Shown here piece by piece: positions 34,223 to 44,451 of a DNA stretch of 64,000 nt. A program made the position numbers and the translations under genes. Below the pieces are notes generated by a model, which saw only the letters and a list, made by a program, of their open reading frames with translations, made no database searches and had not been told where the DNA came from. Each line of letters opens with the position of its first letter. The stretch's first letter is position 1. This DNA is from Flocculibacter collagenilyticus (lineage in GTDB: Bacteria; Pseudomonadota; Gammaproteobacteria; Enterobacterales; Alteromonadaceae): the NCBI RefSeq assembly GCF_016469335.1, contig NZ_CP059888.1, forward strand, positions 868,001 to 932,000, given 5' to 3'.

Positions 34223-35245
34223 ATGAACTTCATCATTAATAAAAATATATGGCTGGCCCTAATAGGGCTGGCCATTTTCGTTTCTTGTACGCAAGTAGAA
34301 ACAGTGCCTAAAGAAGTTTTACTGCAAGGTAAAACGATGGGAACTACCTATTCGGTTAAGCTTTACATTCCTGAAGAACAGCTTAAATCAATGAACTTAT
34401 ACTCTGATGTCGATCAGGCGCTTGAAAAGGTGAATCAGCAAATGTCGACTTACTTAGCAAGCTCAGAGGTATCCAAGTTCAATGCCGCTAATGAAGGTGA
34501 CGTAGTAGCTTTTTCTAAACAAACCGCAAATGTAATTGCTGAGTCAATTGAATTAGGCAATTTAACCTCTGGAGCGTTAGATATTACCATTGAGCCACTA
34601 GTTAACTTGTGGGGATTTGGACCAGAAGGGCGAATTATTTCCGCGCCATCAGCGCAGGACGTTATTGAAGTTAAATCACAATTGGGGCTTGATAAGTTAG
34701 TACTTGAAGGTAATACAATTACTAAGCCGAATGCTCAACTTACACTGAATTTGAACGCAATTGCAAAAGGGTACGGTGTTGATGTTGTTGCTGAGCTACT
34801 AGAGTCTAAGGGAATAACCAACTATTTAGTGGAAGTGGGCGGCGAAATGCGTATTTCTGGTAAAAAGCCAAATGGTAACTGGCAAATTGCCATTGAAAAG
34901 CCTACAGCTAATGAGCGCGCAATCCAGCGGGTAATTGCAACAGGTACTATGGGCATTGCCACGTCTGGTGATTACCGCAGTTATTTTGAAGATAATGGCG
35001 TTAGGTATTCTCACTTAATCGATCCAAACACAGGGAAACCCATCAATCATAATCTTGTCTCAGTGACTGTGTTGCATCCCTCCTGTATGATTGCAGACGG
35101 GTTAGCGACCGCGATTAATGTGATGGGACCAGAAAAGGGATTGCAGTTAGCTGAACAGGAAAATATTCCTATTTTAATGGTTTTAAAAACCGCTGACGGG
35201 TTTGAAGAGCGCACGAGCAACGCTTTTAAGCCTTATTTAAATTAA
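34223..35245 (+). CDS. apbE: FAD:protein FMN transferase ApbE/Ftp
   Basis: 340 residues with a lipoprotein-like signal (FVSC, Cys22). It attaches FMN to threonines of NqrB and NqrC. Motifs MGTTYSVKLY, LNLNAIAKGYGVD, VEVGGEMRISG and SHLIDPNTGKP are all present. Its place right after nqrF shows the substrate: the SGAT motifs of NqrB and NqrC. Confidence 0.96.
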   Translation: MNFIINKNIWLALIGLAIFVSCTQVETVPKEVLLQGKTMGTTYSVKLYIPEEQLKSMNLYSDVDQALEKVNQQMSTYLASSEVSKFNAANEGDVVAFSKQTANVIAESIELGNLTSGALDITIEPLVNLWGFGPEGRIISAPSAQDVIEVKSQLGLDKLVLEGNTITKPNAQLTLNLNAIAKGYGVDVVAELLESKGITNYLVEVGGEMRISGKKPNGNWQIAIEKPTANERAIQRVIATGTMGIATSGDYRSYFEDNGVRYSHLIDPNTGKPINHNLVSVTVLHPSCMIADGLATAINVMGPEKGLQLAEQENIPILMVLKTADGFEERTSNAFKPYLN

Positions 35246-35262
35246 TTGGCTAGGTATATATT

Positions 35263-35475
35263 ATGTCTATTTTTATTCTAACTTTTGCGATCTTTTTAAT
35301 TGTTGTTATTGCGATGTCTATTGGCATGATTGTACAGCGTAAATCTATTTCTGGAAGTTGCGGCGGTATCGGGGCAATAGGCATGGATAAAGCGTGTGAC
35401 TGCGATGATCCATGTGATAAACGTAAGAAGAAAATGGCGCGAGAAAAAGCTTGGCAGGAAAATAGGATTTTATAG
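35263..35475 (+). CDS. nqrM: Na+-NQR maturation protein NqrM (DUF539)
   Basis: 70 residues: an N-terminal helix (about 3-24) and a soluble tail with Cys33, Cys45, Cys47 and Cys51. NqrM is needed for maturation of Na+-NQR in V. cholerae, thought to deliver iron for the NqrD/E centre. The last gene of the nqr unit. An 8-bp hairpin TTGCTATT / AATAGCAA (35514-35543) without a T-run follows. Confidence 0.93.
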   Translation: MSIFILTFAIFLIVVIAMSIGMIVQRKSISGSCGGIGAIGMDKACDCDDPCDKRKKKMAREKAWQENRIL

Positions 35476-35591
35476 CTAATTTAATGGCGTGTATTTTTTC
35501 AGATGTAGGCTGATTGCTATTGGTAGCATGTGGCTAATAGCAAGTGACTAGTAGCAATTAACTTACACTAGAAAATGAGTGTACGTGAAAG

Positions 35592-36300
35592 CAAAAAAAA
35601 GCAGCCTGTTGGCTGCTCTAAAATTCTTTGAAAATTCCATCTATTTTTATCCCTGAAGTATTCCTTTGATTGCATCCTGCTTACTTCCTTTTGCAATCCT
35701 TCCTCTCTCGTTTTACATTCTGGAATTCCGTTTACTCCAATTCCTATTACTGGGCACTCCGCACCGCCAGTAGGTCGGCAAGTCCTTATCTGCCTGAAGT
35801 TCTTCCATGTCATCCATGTCTGTTCTTCTTGAACTCGCTCCTAGCTATCCATCCTTGATAAATCCGTTTTCGCGCTATTTCCTGTGCGCCTCTATCCTTA
35901 ATTTCCTTGCTTAAACTGTCCTTGTATTAATCGTCCTGATGCCATCCATAGTTTGGTATGCGCTAAATCCATACGCAGTTCATGTTTAATCCATTTAGTT
36001 GGTTACTTCCTTAACCAATTAACTTGCATCCATTACATCATCCGTGAACGCTGCTTATCCTTAAGCATTCCTTAAACCTTCCTGGTTTGTCCTTTACACA
36101 TAGCTGCTTGATTAAAGCAGATCATACTTCCTGTAATTTCCCTGTTGAATCTTTCCTTAATGCACGTTCCTCGTGCTAGGCTCCTGCCTTACATTCCTTG
36201 TCTTTTCGTCCCATCCCGAGACGTCCCTTTAAGTCCCTACATCCTTGTCCTCTACCTTGAGGAATTTCCTGCTCCGTTGAAATGCATAATACGCTGCTTA
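35592..36300 (-). ncRNA. csrB: CsrB-type regulatory RNA, unusually long (CsrA sponge)
   Basis: No protein gene fits this stretch. On the minus strand it has 47 GGA triplets between 36275 and 35636, about 27 of them AGGA; chance would give about ten, and the other strand has two. Several sit in loops of perfect hairpins, for example GCTTA-AGGA-TAAGC (36053-36066), TTGGTTA-AGGAAG-TAACCAA (35999-36018), AAACC-AGGAA-GGTTT (36074-36088) and GCACG-AGGAA-CGTGC (36162-36176). GGA in a hairpin loop is the binding site of CsrA/RsmA, and many copies are the hallmark of CsrB, CsrC and RsmX/Y/Z, which titrate CsrA. The 3' end is an intrinsic terminator at 35593-35621. The start near 36300 is inferred from a TATGAT box. 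At about 709 nt it is roughly twice E. coli CsrB (369 nt). csrA and the BarA/UvrY pair are not in this window. Confidence 0.85.
35593..35621 (-). terminator. Intrinsic terminator of the CsrB-like RNA
   Basis: Read on the minus strand: AGCAGCC-AACA-GGCTGCT followed by eight T. A clean Rho-independent terminator oriented away from nqrM and belonging to the minus-strand RNA. Confidence 0.92.
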
Positions 36301-36307
36301 GATTTGG

Positions 36308-36313
36308 ATCATA
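36308..36313 (-). promoter_or_regulatory. Candidate -10 box of the CsrB-like RNA
   Basis: TATGAT on the minus strand, about seven bases before the GGA-rich region begins. No good -35 lies at 16-18 bases, as expected for an activator-dependent promoter. A second box, TATCAT (36317-36322), is an alternative. Confidence 0.5.
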
Positions 36314-36335
36314 GGTATGATAAAAAAATTTACAT

Positions 36336-36351
36336 TGTAAGATTAATTACA
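36336..36351. promoter_or_regulatory. Palindrome TGTAA-N6-TTACA near the promoter
   Basis: TGTAAGATTAATTACA has the half-sites of the GacA/UvrY box, but the spacing is two bases shorter. Centred about 43 bases upstream of the inferred start. Possibly a second regulator site or coincidence in AT-rich DNA. Confidence 0.3.
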
Positions 36352-36381
36352 TACACCATTTGAATGAAGTGCTTCTATACA

Positions 36382-36394
36382 AATCAATGACTTA
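36382..36394 (+). promoter_or_regulatory. IHF-binding consensus between promoter and GacA/UvrY box
   Basis: AATCAATGACTTA matches the IHF consensus WATCAANNNNTTR at every specified position. It lies between the distal palindrome and the promoter, as in E. coli csrB, where IHF bends the DNA to bring UvrY near the polymerase. Confidence 0.6.
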
Positions 36395-36447
36395 TGCTTT
36401 CCTTTGTCGTTATTTCGATGTAAATAATACGTTATCTCCTGCATTAA

Positions 36448-36465
36448 TGTAGGAGATATCTCACA
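36448..36465. promoter_or_regulatory. GacA/UvrY-type box upstream of the CsrB-like RNA
   Basis: TGTAGGAGATATCTCACA is an 18-bp near-palindrome that fits TGTAAG-N6-CTTACA at ten of twelve specified positions. It resembles the UvrY site of E. coli csrB (TGTGAGAGATCTCTTACA). It lies about 155 bases upstream of the inferred start, a distal position like that in E. coli. Confidence 0.7.
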
Positions 36466-36696
36466 AGATTTTGGGCTGAAGTCGGCATTAGCCTTTTATC
36501 AACGCAGGGGCGTTGTGAAATTATTTGTGTGCGATTACTAAATACTTGATGAAAAGGATAAAAAATAGACAGGTTAATGCAATTAGTTAAGGATTGTAAT
36601 CAGTATCTTACTAACAAATCTTTATATGCAACTCACTTTCTTTTAAGATCAACGTATCATTGCACACGCTTAACAATTAACATTAAGGTTACATAA
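36466..36696. other. Region between the CsrB-like promoter and yacL
   Basis: 231 bases with no gene. A perfect hairpin CAACGC-AGGG-GCGTTG (36500-36515) without a T-run stands out. The rest is AT-rich and probably holds the yacL promoter. Confidence 0.4.
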
Positions 36697-37071
36697 GTGG
36701 AATACGAATTTCTTTACGACTCAATTACTGGTGGTTTTCACGTTAAGATCTCATCTGAACAAGCTGTATTTGGTCGTTGGTTGTCGGAAGAAATTGGTAA
36801 AAGCGCGGATGAGTTGGAAAAAGTGTTTAATGTGATCGACTTAGCAAACGCTAGCCCTCATCAAGAGTTGCGGTTAATTGGCAAAGAATTTACGTTAACC
36901 TTGAACCAAATGGAAGCTGAAGTAACAGCAAATGTAATGCAAGCTGATGAGCTTGGTGATGATTACGCAGAACAAGACTTATATGTAGAACTTGATGGCC
37001 ATGCAGCAAGTTGTGGCATTGAAGACTTGGTGTTATTACTTAACGCTTGGCAAGATTTTATTCAAAATTAA
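36697..37071 (+). CDS. yacL: YacL family protein (UPF0231)
   Basis: 124 residues, GTG start after AAGG. It begins MEYEFLYDSITGGFHVKIS, matching E. coli YacL (MDYEFLRDITG...), and ends CGIEDLVLLLNAWQDFIQ like E. coli CGVEDFLQVVANYRNFVQ. Acidic and cytoplasmic; function unknown. It is divergent from the CsrB-like RNA. Confidence 0.9.
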   Translation: MEYEFLYDSITGGFHVKISSEQAVFGRWLSEEIGKSADELEKVFNVIDLANASPHQELRLIGKEFTLTLNQMEAEVTANVMQADELGDDYAEQDLYVELDGHAASCGIEDLVLLLNAWQDFIQN

Positions 37072-37117
37072 CAGGCTTTTCCCAAAATATTGAAGAGTCA
37101 TCGCGCTGACTAATATT

Positions 37118-37158
37118 TGCACTGCATTAGTGCGAAGCACTGTTGCCTGATGGTGCAT
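37118..37158 (+). promoter_or_regulatory. Tandem NtrC-like sites upstream of glnK
   Basis: TGCACTGCATTAGTGCG (37118-37134) closely fits the NtrC consensus TGCACY-N5-RGTGCA. A further GCAC...TGGTGCA pair (37137-37158) follows with wider spacing. Their place 120-150 bases before glnK is that of an enhancer. Confidence 0.6.
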
Positions 37159-37217
37159 TTATCTTCATCCAATCTTTTATTTAACCCTAACTAATTGTTA
37201 TCTATAGCTAATTATAT

Positions 37218-37234
37218 TTGGCATAAAACTTCCT
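37218..37234 (+). promoter_or_regulatory. Candidate sigma-54 promoter of glnK-amtB
   Basis: TTTGGCATAAAACTTCCT fits TTGGCAC-N4-TTGC except that the -12 GC reads CC. It lies about 40 bases before glnK and downstream of the NtrC-like sites, a consistent layout. The mismatch at -12 keeps confidence moderate. Confidence 0.5.
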
Positions 37235-37275
37235 CTTTCTTTTTCAAAATATAATCATAAAAAAGGAAGTGAAGA

Positions 37276-37614
37276 ATGAAATTAGTTACCGCTATTATCA
37301 AGCCATTCAAACTTGACGATGTAAGAGAGTCTATTGCTCAGTTTGGGATTGAGGGGTTAACCGTAACCGAAGTGAAAGGCTTTGGACGACAGAAAGGGCA
37401 CACGGAGTTATATCGAGGTGCCGAATATCAAGTTGATTTCCTCCCAAAAGTAAAATTAGAAATTGCGACTCACGATGAAGATATTGATCGTCTATTAGAA
37501 GCAATTACTTCCGCTGCACACACTGGCAAAATTGGTGACGGGAAAATATTTGTGACTGAGCTTGAAGCCGCAGTGCGAATTCGCACTGGTGAGTTAGACG
37601 CTGAAGCGATATAG
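37276..37614 (+). CDS. glnK: Nitrogen regulatory protein P-II (GlnK)
   Basis: 112 residues. PII trimer that senses 2-oxoglutarate and ATP/ADP and is uridylylated on Tyr51, present here in the T-loop LYRGAEYQVDFLPK. The B-loop TGKIGDGKIFV is intact. It is directly upstream of amtB with 11 bases between, so GlnK is the better name than GlnB. The start follows AAAAGGAAGTGAAG. Confidence 0.96.
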   Translation: MKLVTAIIKPFKLDDVRESIAQFGIEGLTVTEVKGFGRQKGHTELYRGAEYQVDFLPKVKLEIATHDEDIDRLLEAITSAAHTGKIGDGKIFVTELEAAVRIRTGELDAEAI

Positions 37615-37625
37615 GAGGGCAGATC

Positions 37626-39014
37626 ATGGAACAAAATATTTACCAATTACAATTTGCGTTAGATACCTTTTATTTTTTAATTTGCGGTGCACTAGTGATG
37701 TGGATGGCCGCTGGTTTTGCCATGTTAGAAGCAGGGCTGGTAAGAGCAAAGAATACGACAGAAATTCTAACAAAAAATGTGGCACTGTTTGCCATCTCTT
37801 GCACTATGTATTTAATTTGTGGCTACGCCATTATGTATGATGGCGGCTTATTTTTATCAGGAATCCAGTCATTAGATACTGCATCTACGTTAGATAAATT
37901 TGCTCAACGGGAGCAGGGTATCGAAGGTGGTGCAATATACTCTGCTGCTTCTGACTTTTTCTTTCAGGTGGTTTTTGTTGCTACGGCAATGTCGATTGTT
38001 TCCGGAGCGGTGGCAGAGCGCATGAAATTGTGGGCGTTTTTAGCATTTACGGTTGTGCTTACCGGCTTTATTTATCCAATGGAAGGCAGTTGGACGTGGG
38101 GCGGAAAGGAGGTCTTAGGCTTATATAGTTTAGCTGAGATTGGATTCTCTGATTTTGCCGGCTCTGGTATTGTTCATATGGCGGGAGCTGCTGCGGCGCT
38201 TGCAGGAGTATTACTGCTTGGTCCTCGCAAAGGTAAGTATGGGAAAAATGGCCATGTATATGCTATTCCTGGCGCTAATATGCCATTGGCTACCTTGGGT
38301 ACATTTATACTGTGGATGGGCTGGTTTGGTTTTAACGGTGGTTCAGTGTTAAAGCTAGGTGATATCGCCAATGCGCACTCAGTCGCTCTGGTTTTCTTAA
38401 ATACTAACGCAGCAGCGGCTGGCGGAGCAATCGCAGCTTTATTGGTGAGTGTTGCTTGGTTTAAAAAGGCCGATCTTACCATGGTGTTAAACGGAGCATT
38501 AGCGGGGCTAGTGGTTATTACTGCTGAGCCTGTTACGCCAACCGCTTGGCAAGCATTACTTTTTGGTGCTATAGGTGGTGGCGTAGTTGTTTTTTCGATT
38601 ATTGGTTTAGATAAGCTTAAAATTGATGACCCTGTAGGTGCGATTTCAGTACATGGTGTTGTGGGAGTGTTAGGCTTGATGTTAGTGCCACTAACTAATG
38701 CGAATGCAAGTGTTATTGGCCAGTTCGTGGGAGCACTGACTATTTTTGGCTGGGTATTTATTACCAGTGTGGTTGTATGGGCCGTTATTAAGAAAGTGAT
38801 AGGGCTAAGGGTCACGCTAGAACAAGAAGTGGAAGGGATTGATAATTCAGAGTGTGGTGTAGAAGCCTATCCAGAGTTTGTGACGTCAATGAAAATGACA
38901 GGAAGAAACATGGATAACAGTATTTATTCTGAACTAGTGTCACAAGGTTTTAGCCAACCAAGCGAAAAAGATCAGTCGGGATTAGAGTGGGAACAAAATG
39001 CAACCAAAATATAA
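37626..39014 (+). CDS. amtB: Ammonium transporter AmtB/Amt
   Basis: 462 residues, about eleven helices. Ammonium channel blocked by GlnK when nitrogen is plentiful. Signatures: MWMAAGFAMLEAGLVRAKNTTEIL, SGIVHMAGAAAALAGVLLLGPRKGKYG with the twin-His partner, and DDPVGAISVHGVVG. It lacks a cleaved signal peptide, unlike E. coli AmtB. It ends with a polar tail of about 60 residues. Four bases separate it from the convergent LETM1-like gene. Confidence 0.95.
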   Translation: MEQNIYQLQFALDTFYFLICGALVMWMAAGFAMLEAGLVRAKNTTEILTKNVALFAISCTMYLICGYAIMYDGGLFLSGIQSLDTASTLDKFAQREQGIEGGAIYSAASDFFFQVVFVATAMSIVSGAVAERMKLWAFLAFTVVLTGFIYPMEGSWTWGGKEVLGLYSLAEIGFSDFAGSGIVHMAGAAAALAGVLLLGPRKGKYGKNGHVYAIPGANMPLATLGTFILWMGWFGFNGGSVLKLGDIANAHSVALVFLNTNAAAAGGAIAALLVSVAWFKKADLTMVLNGALAGLVVITAEPVTPTAWQALLFGAIGGGVVVFSIIGLDKLKIDDPVGAISVHGVVGVLGLMLVPLTNANASVIGQFVGALTIFGWVFITSVVVWAVIKKVIGLRVTLEQEVEGIDNSECGVEAYPEFVTSMKMTGRNMDNSIYSELVSQGFSQPSEKDQSGLEWEQNATKI

Positions 39015-39018
39015 CAAG

Positions 39019-39672
39019 TTATGATTTTCCATCTTTAGGGTTCGATTTAATATCAATTGCATGGGTGGTAGTGGTTTTTACGCTTGCTGTAGTGTGATGG
39101 CTACCATCTTTTGCAATGGTTTCATCAATTTTTTCCTCTACCGTTTGCTGTACTGTTTCTCTAATGGTTTCAGCAGCGGTAACAGCAATGGTTTCTTCAA
39201 TTTGTTCTTCAATGTTTTTAATAATAGGTGCTTGCTGAGTGTTAGTGGTTAAGGTTTGCTTGGTTTCATCGATAGCATCGTCAATAGCTTCTTGAAAGGA
39301 ACTCGGGAGAATATCAACCCCGACCCAGCGACCTAATTTTAATGCGATAGGTATGGTAATGGGAGCAAAAGGTAACACGGCGAAAATACCTAATCCAACG
39401 CCCTTAAGCAAATCAACAAACTGCTGGTTTGCGGTGCGCATCTCATCCTTGCTTGCTTTACCTTGCGTATATTTCCTGTAGATAGCCAACATTTCACGCG
39501 TTTCTTGCTTTTCTTGTGCTAGTGCGTGCTTCACTCTTACCATATTTCGTCGAAAGCTAAGCATGCGCTTTTCTCTGCGCTGCTTCATGGTAGGGCGCGT
39601 TACCTGTGACGCTTCAGATTTCGGCTGTTCAGCAGCTGATTGCGAAGGTAAGTTGGAAGGATTGTTTTTCAT
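39019..39672 (-). CDS. LETM1-like domain protein, hypothetical
   Basis: 217 residues. A polar N-terminus with RRxKRMLSFRRN basic patches, then a helix, then the block QQFVDLLKGVGLGIFAVLPFAPITIPIALKLGR, which resembles the membrane segment plus LPSSF of LETM1-type proteins (here VDILPSSF). The C-terminal third is acidic and Thr-rich with ETI-type repeats (IEETIAVTAAETIRETVQQTVEEKIDETIA), probably coiled coil. Eukaryotic LETM1 is a mitochondrial cation/proton exchanger and ribosome-binding protein; the bacterial role is unknown. No signal peptide. Confidence 0.65.
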   Translation of the reverse strand: MKNNPSNLPSQSAAEQPKSEASQVTRPTMKQRREKRMLSFRRNMVRVKHALAQEKQETREMLAIYRKYTQGKASKDEMRTANQQFVDLLKGVGLGIFAVLPFAPITIPIALKLGRWVGVDILPSSFQEAIDDAIDETKQTLTTNTQQAPIIKNIEEQIEETIAVTAAETIRETVQQTVEEKIDETIAKDGSHHTTASVKTTTTHAIDIKSNPKDGKS

Positions 39673-39782
39673 GGGCGAAGTTTCCCATAAAATGGACAGT
39701 AGAAAAAGCTAATTTAACAAAATATTAAAATTTAACTCAATGATTAGTAAAGCTCAGTTCAGCGTTGAGCATAGTAGATAGA

Positions 39783-40244
39783 TTAAGGCTTACTTAATCT
39801 ACCGAAAATAATACCACCAATGCCGCCAGCAACACATTGAGCCAAATAACCTAATTCAGACCGTACACTTGCTATCAATGTTATATTAAGTATAGGTTGC
39901 ATTAGGGCAAACATAGCAATAAAACTACATACTCCAGCAAAGCCATATAAGGCGGTAGAATGAGCCGAAATGCGTAAGCTTAAGTATTTCGACATTGCTT
40001 TGGCAGCAAAGTACACGCACATAAAGCCGACAGCTAAACCAAGTAAAATGATAGCGCCATAACCAGGAAGTAATCCAAGCCAATCTTGCGCAGTGGCATT
40101 AATACGAGTATTCAATGAAATGTTTATATTTAGCGCTGTTAAACGATATAAAACAAATTGGGTATGTAAAACACTAGCGATAGAGAAGCTAACAAACGCC
40201 GCGGTAAATAACGCGAATAATGTTTTTTTATGAATGTAAGTCAT
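39783..40244 (-). CDS. Hypothetical membrane protein, four helices
   Basis: 153 residues with hydrophobic helices near residues 8-26, 55-80, 95-115 and 130-150. Not recognised. It has few charges, as expected for an inner-membrane protein, and no partner gene is evident. A 110-base gap separates it from the LETM1-like gene. Confidence 0.6.
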   Translation of the reverse strand: MTYIHKKTLFALFTAAFVSFSIASVLHTQFVLYRLTALNINISLNTRINATAQDWLGLLPGYGAIILLGLAVGFMCVYFAAKAMSKYLSLRISAHSTALYGFAGVCSFIAMFALMQPILNITLIASVRSELGYLAQCVAGGIGGIIFGRLSKP

Positions 40245-40351
40245 TGATACTCGTTTACTTAGTTATACTAATCAGGGAATAATAGGTAAAACGTTAAGTG
40301 CTATTTATCTTTTAACCATAATAGCGCGAACACATTGATGAGAGAAATTTT

Positions 40352-42660
<2,309 letters not shown>

Positions 42661-42744
42661 ACTGCAAAACAATCCATTTAGCCACTTACTTGGTTTCATT
42701 AACGAGTAAGTGGTGCCGTTTAGAGCATTTCAAAAGGACTAATC

Positions 42745-43590
42745 ATGAGCGAACTAACGTTAGTTTCAGAAAATAAGTGTTGTGATGGTAAGCAACTACG
42801 CTACCGCCATTTTTCTTCATCAACTCAATGCGAGATGACATTTTCGGTATTTTTACCTTCTGGCGCATCTGAGCAAAACCAAGTGCCTGTGCTGTATTGG
42901 TTATCAGGGTTAACATGTACCGACGAGAACTTTATACAGAAAGCGGGGGCACAAAAACTAGCATCGCAGCTGGGTATAGCGATCGTTGCTCCAGACACCT
43001 CCCCTCGTGGCGACGAGGTGCCAGATGTTAAAGAGAGTTGGGACATAGGCAAGGGCGCAGGATTTTATGTTAACGCAACACAGCAGCCTTGGTCGAAGCA
43101 TTACAATATGTATGACTATGTAGTGGATGAATTGCCCCGCCTTATTAAAGAAAACTTTCCTGTTAACCATAAACAAGCGATTAGTGGTCATTCTATGGGA
43201 GGGCACGGAGCGTTAATTTGTGCCATAAAAAATCCCAACAATTATACTAGCGTGTCGGCGTTTGCACCTATTGCCAATCCCTCGCAATGCCCATGGGGAC
43301 ATAAAGCATTCGGGCTGTATTTAGGTGATAAAAAAGCGGACTGGACAGAATACGACAGCTGCGAGCTTATTAAGCAAAAAGGTATGGCCTTGCCAATGTT
43401 AGTTGATCAAGGTGATGCAGATGAATTTTTAGCAGAACAGTTAAACTTCAATAATTTGCAACAAGCGTGCGAAACTGCGGGAGTGAGTGCAGAAATCCGG
43501 ATGCAACCTGGCTATGATCACAGTTACTTTTTTATTGCTAGTTATATTGATGAGCACTTAGCGTTTCATCATCAATATTTAAAAAGCTAA
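42745..43590 (+). CDS. fghA: S-formylglutathione hydrolase
   Basis: 281 residues, esterase-D type. It releases formate and glutathione. The nucleophile Ser150 is in GHSMGGHGAL; Asp and His of the triad are in DQGDADEFL and PGYDHSYFF. The N-terminal SEN-KCCDGKQLRYRH region and SGLTCTDENF are family features. It works directly with the dehydrogenase upstream. Confidence 0.95.
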   Translation: MSELTLVSENKCCDGKQLRYRHFSSSTQCEMTFSVFLPSGASEQNQVPVLYWLSGLTCTDENFIQKAGAQKLASQLGIAIVAPDTSPRGDEVPDVKESWDIGKGAGFYVNATQQPWSKHYNMYDYVVDELPRLIKENFPVNHKQAISGHSMGGHGALICAIKNPNNYTSVSAFAPIANPSQCPWGHKAFGLYLGDKKADWTEYDSCELIKQKGMALPMLVDQGDADEFLAEQLNFNNLQQACETAGVSAEIRMQPGYDHSYFFIASYIDEHLAFHHQYLKS

Positions 43591-43812
43591 AATTTTTTAT
43601 TTTGATGTCAACCAAATGAATGTTGAAACGTTGTAGTAGTAGAACAGCATGAAAATAAGCGCTAATGCTACAGGCTAACGCTACAATTATTAGGAGTTTA
43701 ATCTAGTGGTGCATTTAAATAATATAGGAAAGTGCAGTGAACAAATTGAATAAGTTTAGGTGTACTGCATTTATTAAATGTAATCTATTGAGCCGAAAGT
43801 TTAGCGCTTAAA

Positions 43813-44451
43813 ATGCAATTGAGTTCTGCTAACGAAGCAGCGAAAACACACGATACTGCAAGTGATGTAACAAGCAGTAGCGCTGACATGAATGAGCAGG
43901 CTCCGCAGCAGTTGGAGTGGCAGACCATGGCGGAGTTTTTAAGCTATATTGAAAAAAAAGCTTATCGGTTTGCCGAGTTTGCGACTGGTGGGCACGCCGA
44001 TGCCATCGACTTATTGCAAGACAGCATGATTAAGTTAGTAACGAAATATCAAGACAAGCCAGCGACAGAGTGGAAAGCGTTGTTTTATAAAATTTTACAA
44101 AACAAAGTAAGAGACTGGCATCGACAGCAAAAAGTAAAAAACATGCTGTTCTTTTGGCGTAATAGTGATGATGAAACGCAAGAAGAGTGGCAAGCACCGG
44201 ACGAAGATGGAAGTGATCAGCCCGAACAAGAGTTAGTACTTGCACAACAACAGGAAGCAGTGTTAGCGCAAATTAAGCAGTTACCGGTTAAGCAGCAACA
44301 GTGCTTCTTATTGCGTAGTTGGGAGGGAATGTCGGTGGCTGAAACGGCTGAGGTGATGGGCTGCTCGCAGGGAAGTGTAAAGACGCATTACTTCAGAGCA
44401 GTAACCAAAATAAAGGCGTTATTGGAGGCGAAGCATGAACAGGCCATCTAA
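43813..44451 (+). CDS. Sigma-70 family (ECF-type) sigma factor
   Basis: 212 residues as drawn. Region 2 reads FLSYIEKKAYRFAEFATGGHADAIDLLQDSMIKLVTKYQDKP, followed by region 4 IKQLPVKQQQCFLLRSWEGMSVAETAEVMGCSQGSVKTHYFRAVTKI. The first 38 residues are low-complexity and have no ribosome binding site, so starts at 43888 or 43927 are possible. It overlaps a DUF3619 gene by 17 bases, which suggests co-regulation and perhaps an anti-sigma role for that protein. Confidence 0.88.
   Translation: MQLSSANEAAKTHDTASDVTSSSADMNEQAPQQLEWQTMAEFLSYIEKKAYRFAEFATGGHADAIDLLQDSMIKLVTKYQDKPATEWKALFYKILQNKVRDWHRQQKVKNMLFFWRNSDDETQEEWQAPDEDGSDQPEQELVLAQQQEAVLAQIKQLPVKQQQCFLLRSWEGMSVAETAEVMGCSQGSVKTHYFRAVTKIKALLEAKHEQAI

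Noticed and set aside
35568-35858. Short frames on both strands at the 3' end of the CsrB-like RNA
   Set aside because: They run across the terminator, have odd composition and no family resemblance.
36145-36363. 72-codon plus-strand frame within the CsrB-like region
   Set aside because: It is antisense to the RNA, has no ribosome binding site, and its composition reflects the TCC-rich complement of the GGA motifs.
35476-36696. CRISPR array or tandem repeat as the explanation for the repeated CCTT/TCC pattern
   Set aside because: There is no constant repeat or spacer length; only the short GGA core recurs, in varied stems.
38174-38815. 213-codon minus-strand frame inside amtB
   Set aside because: It is the antisense of a well-supported gene; Thr/Pro-rich composition is typical of a shadow frame.
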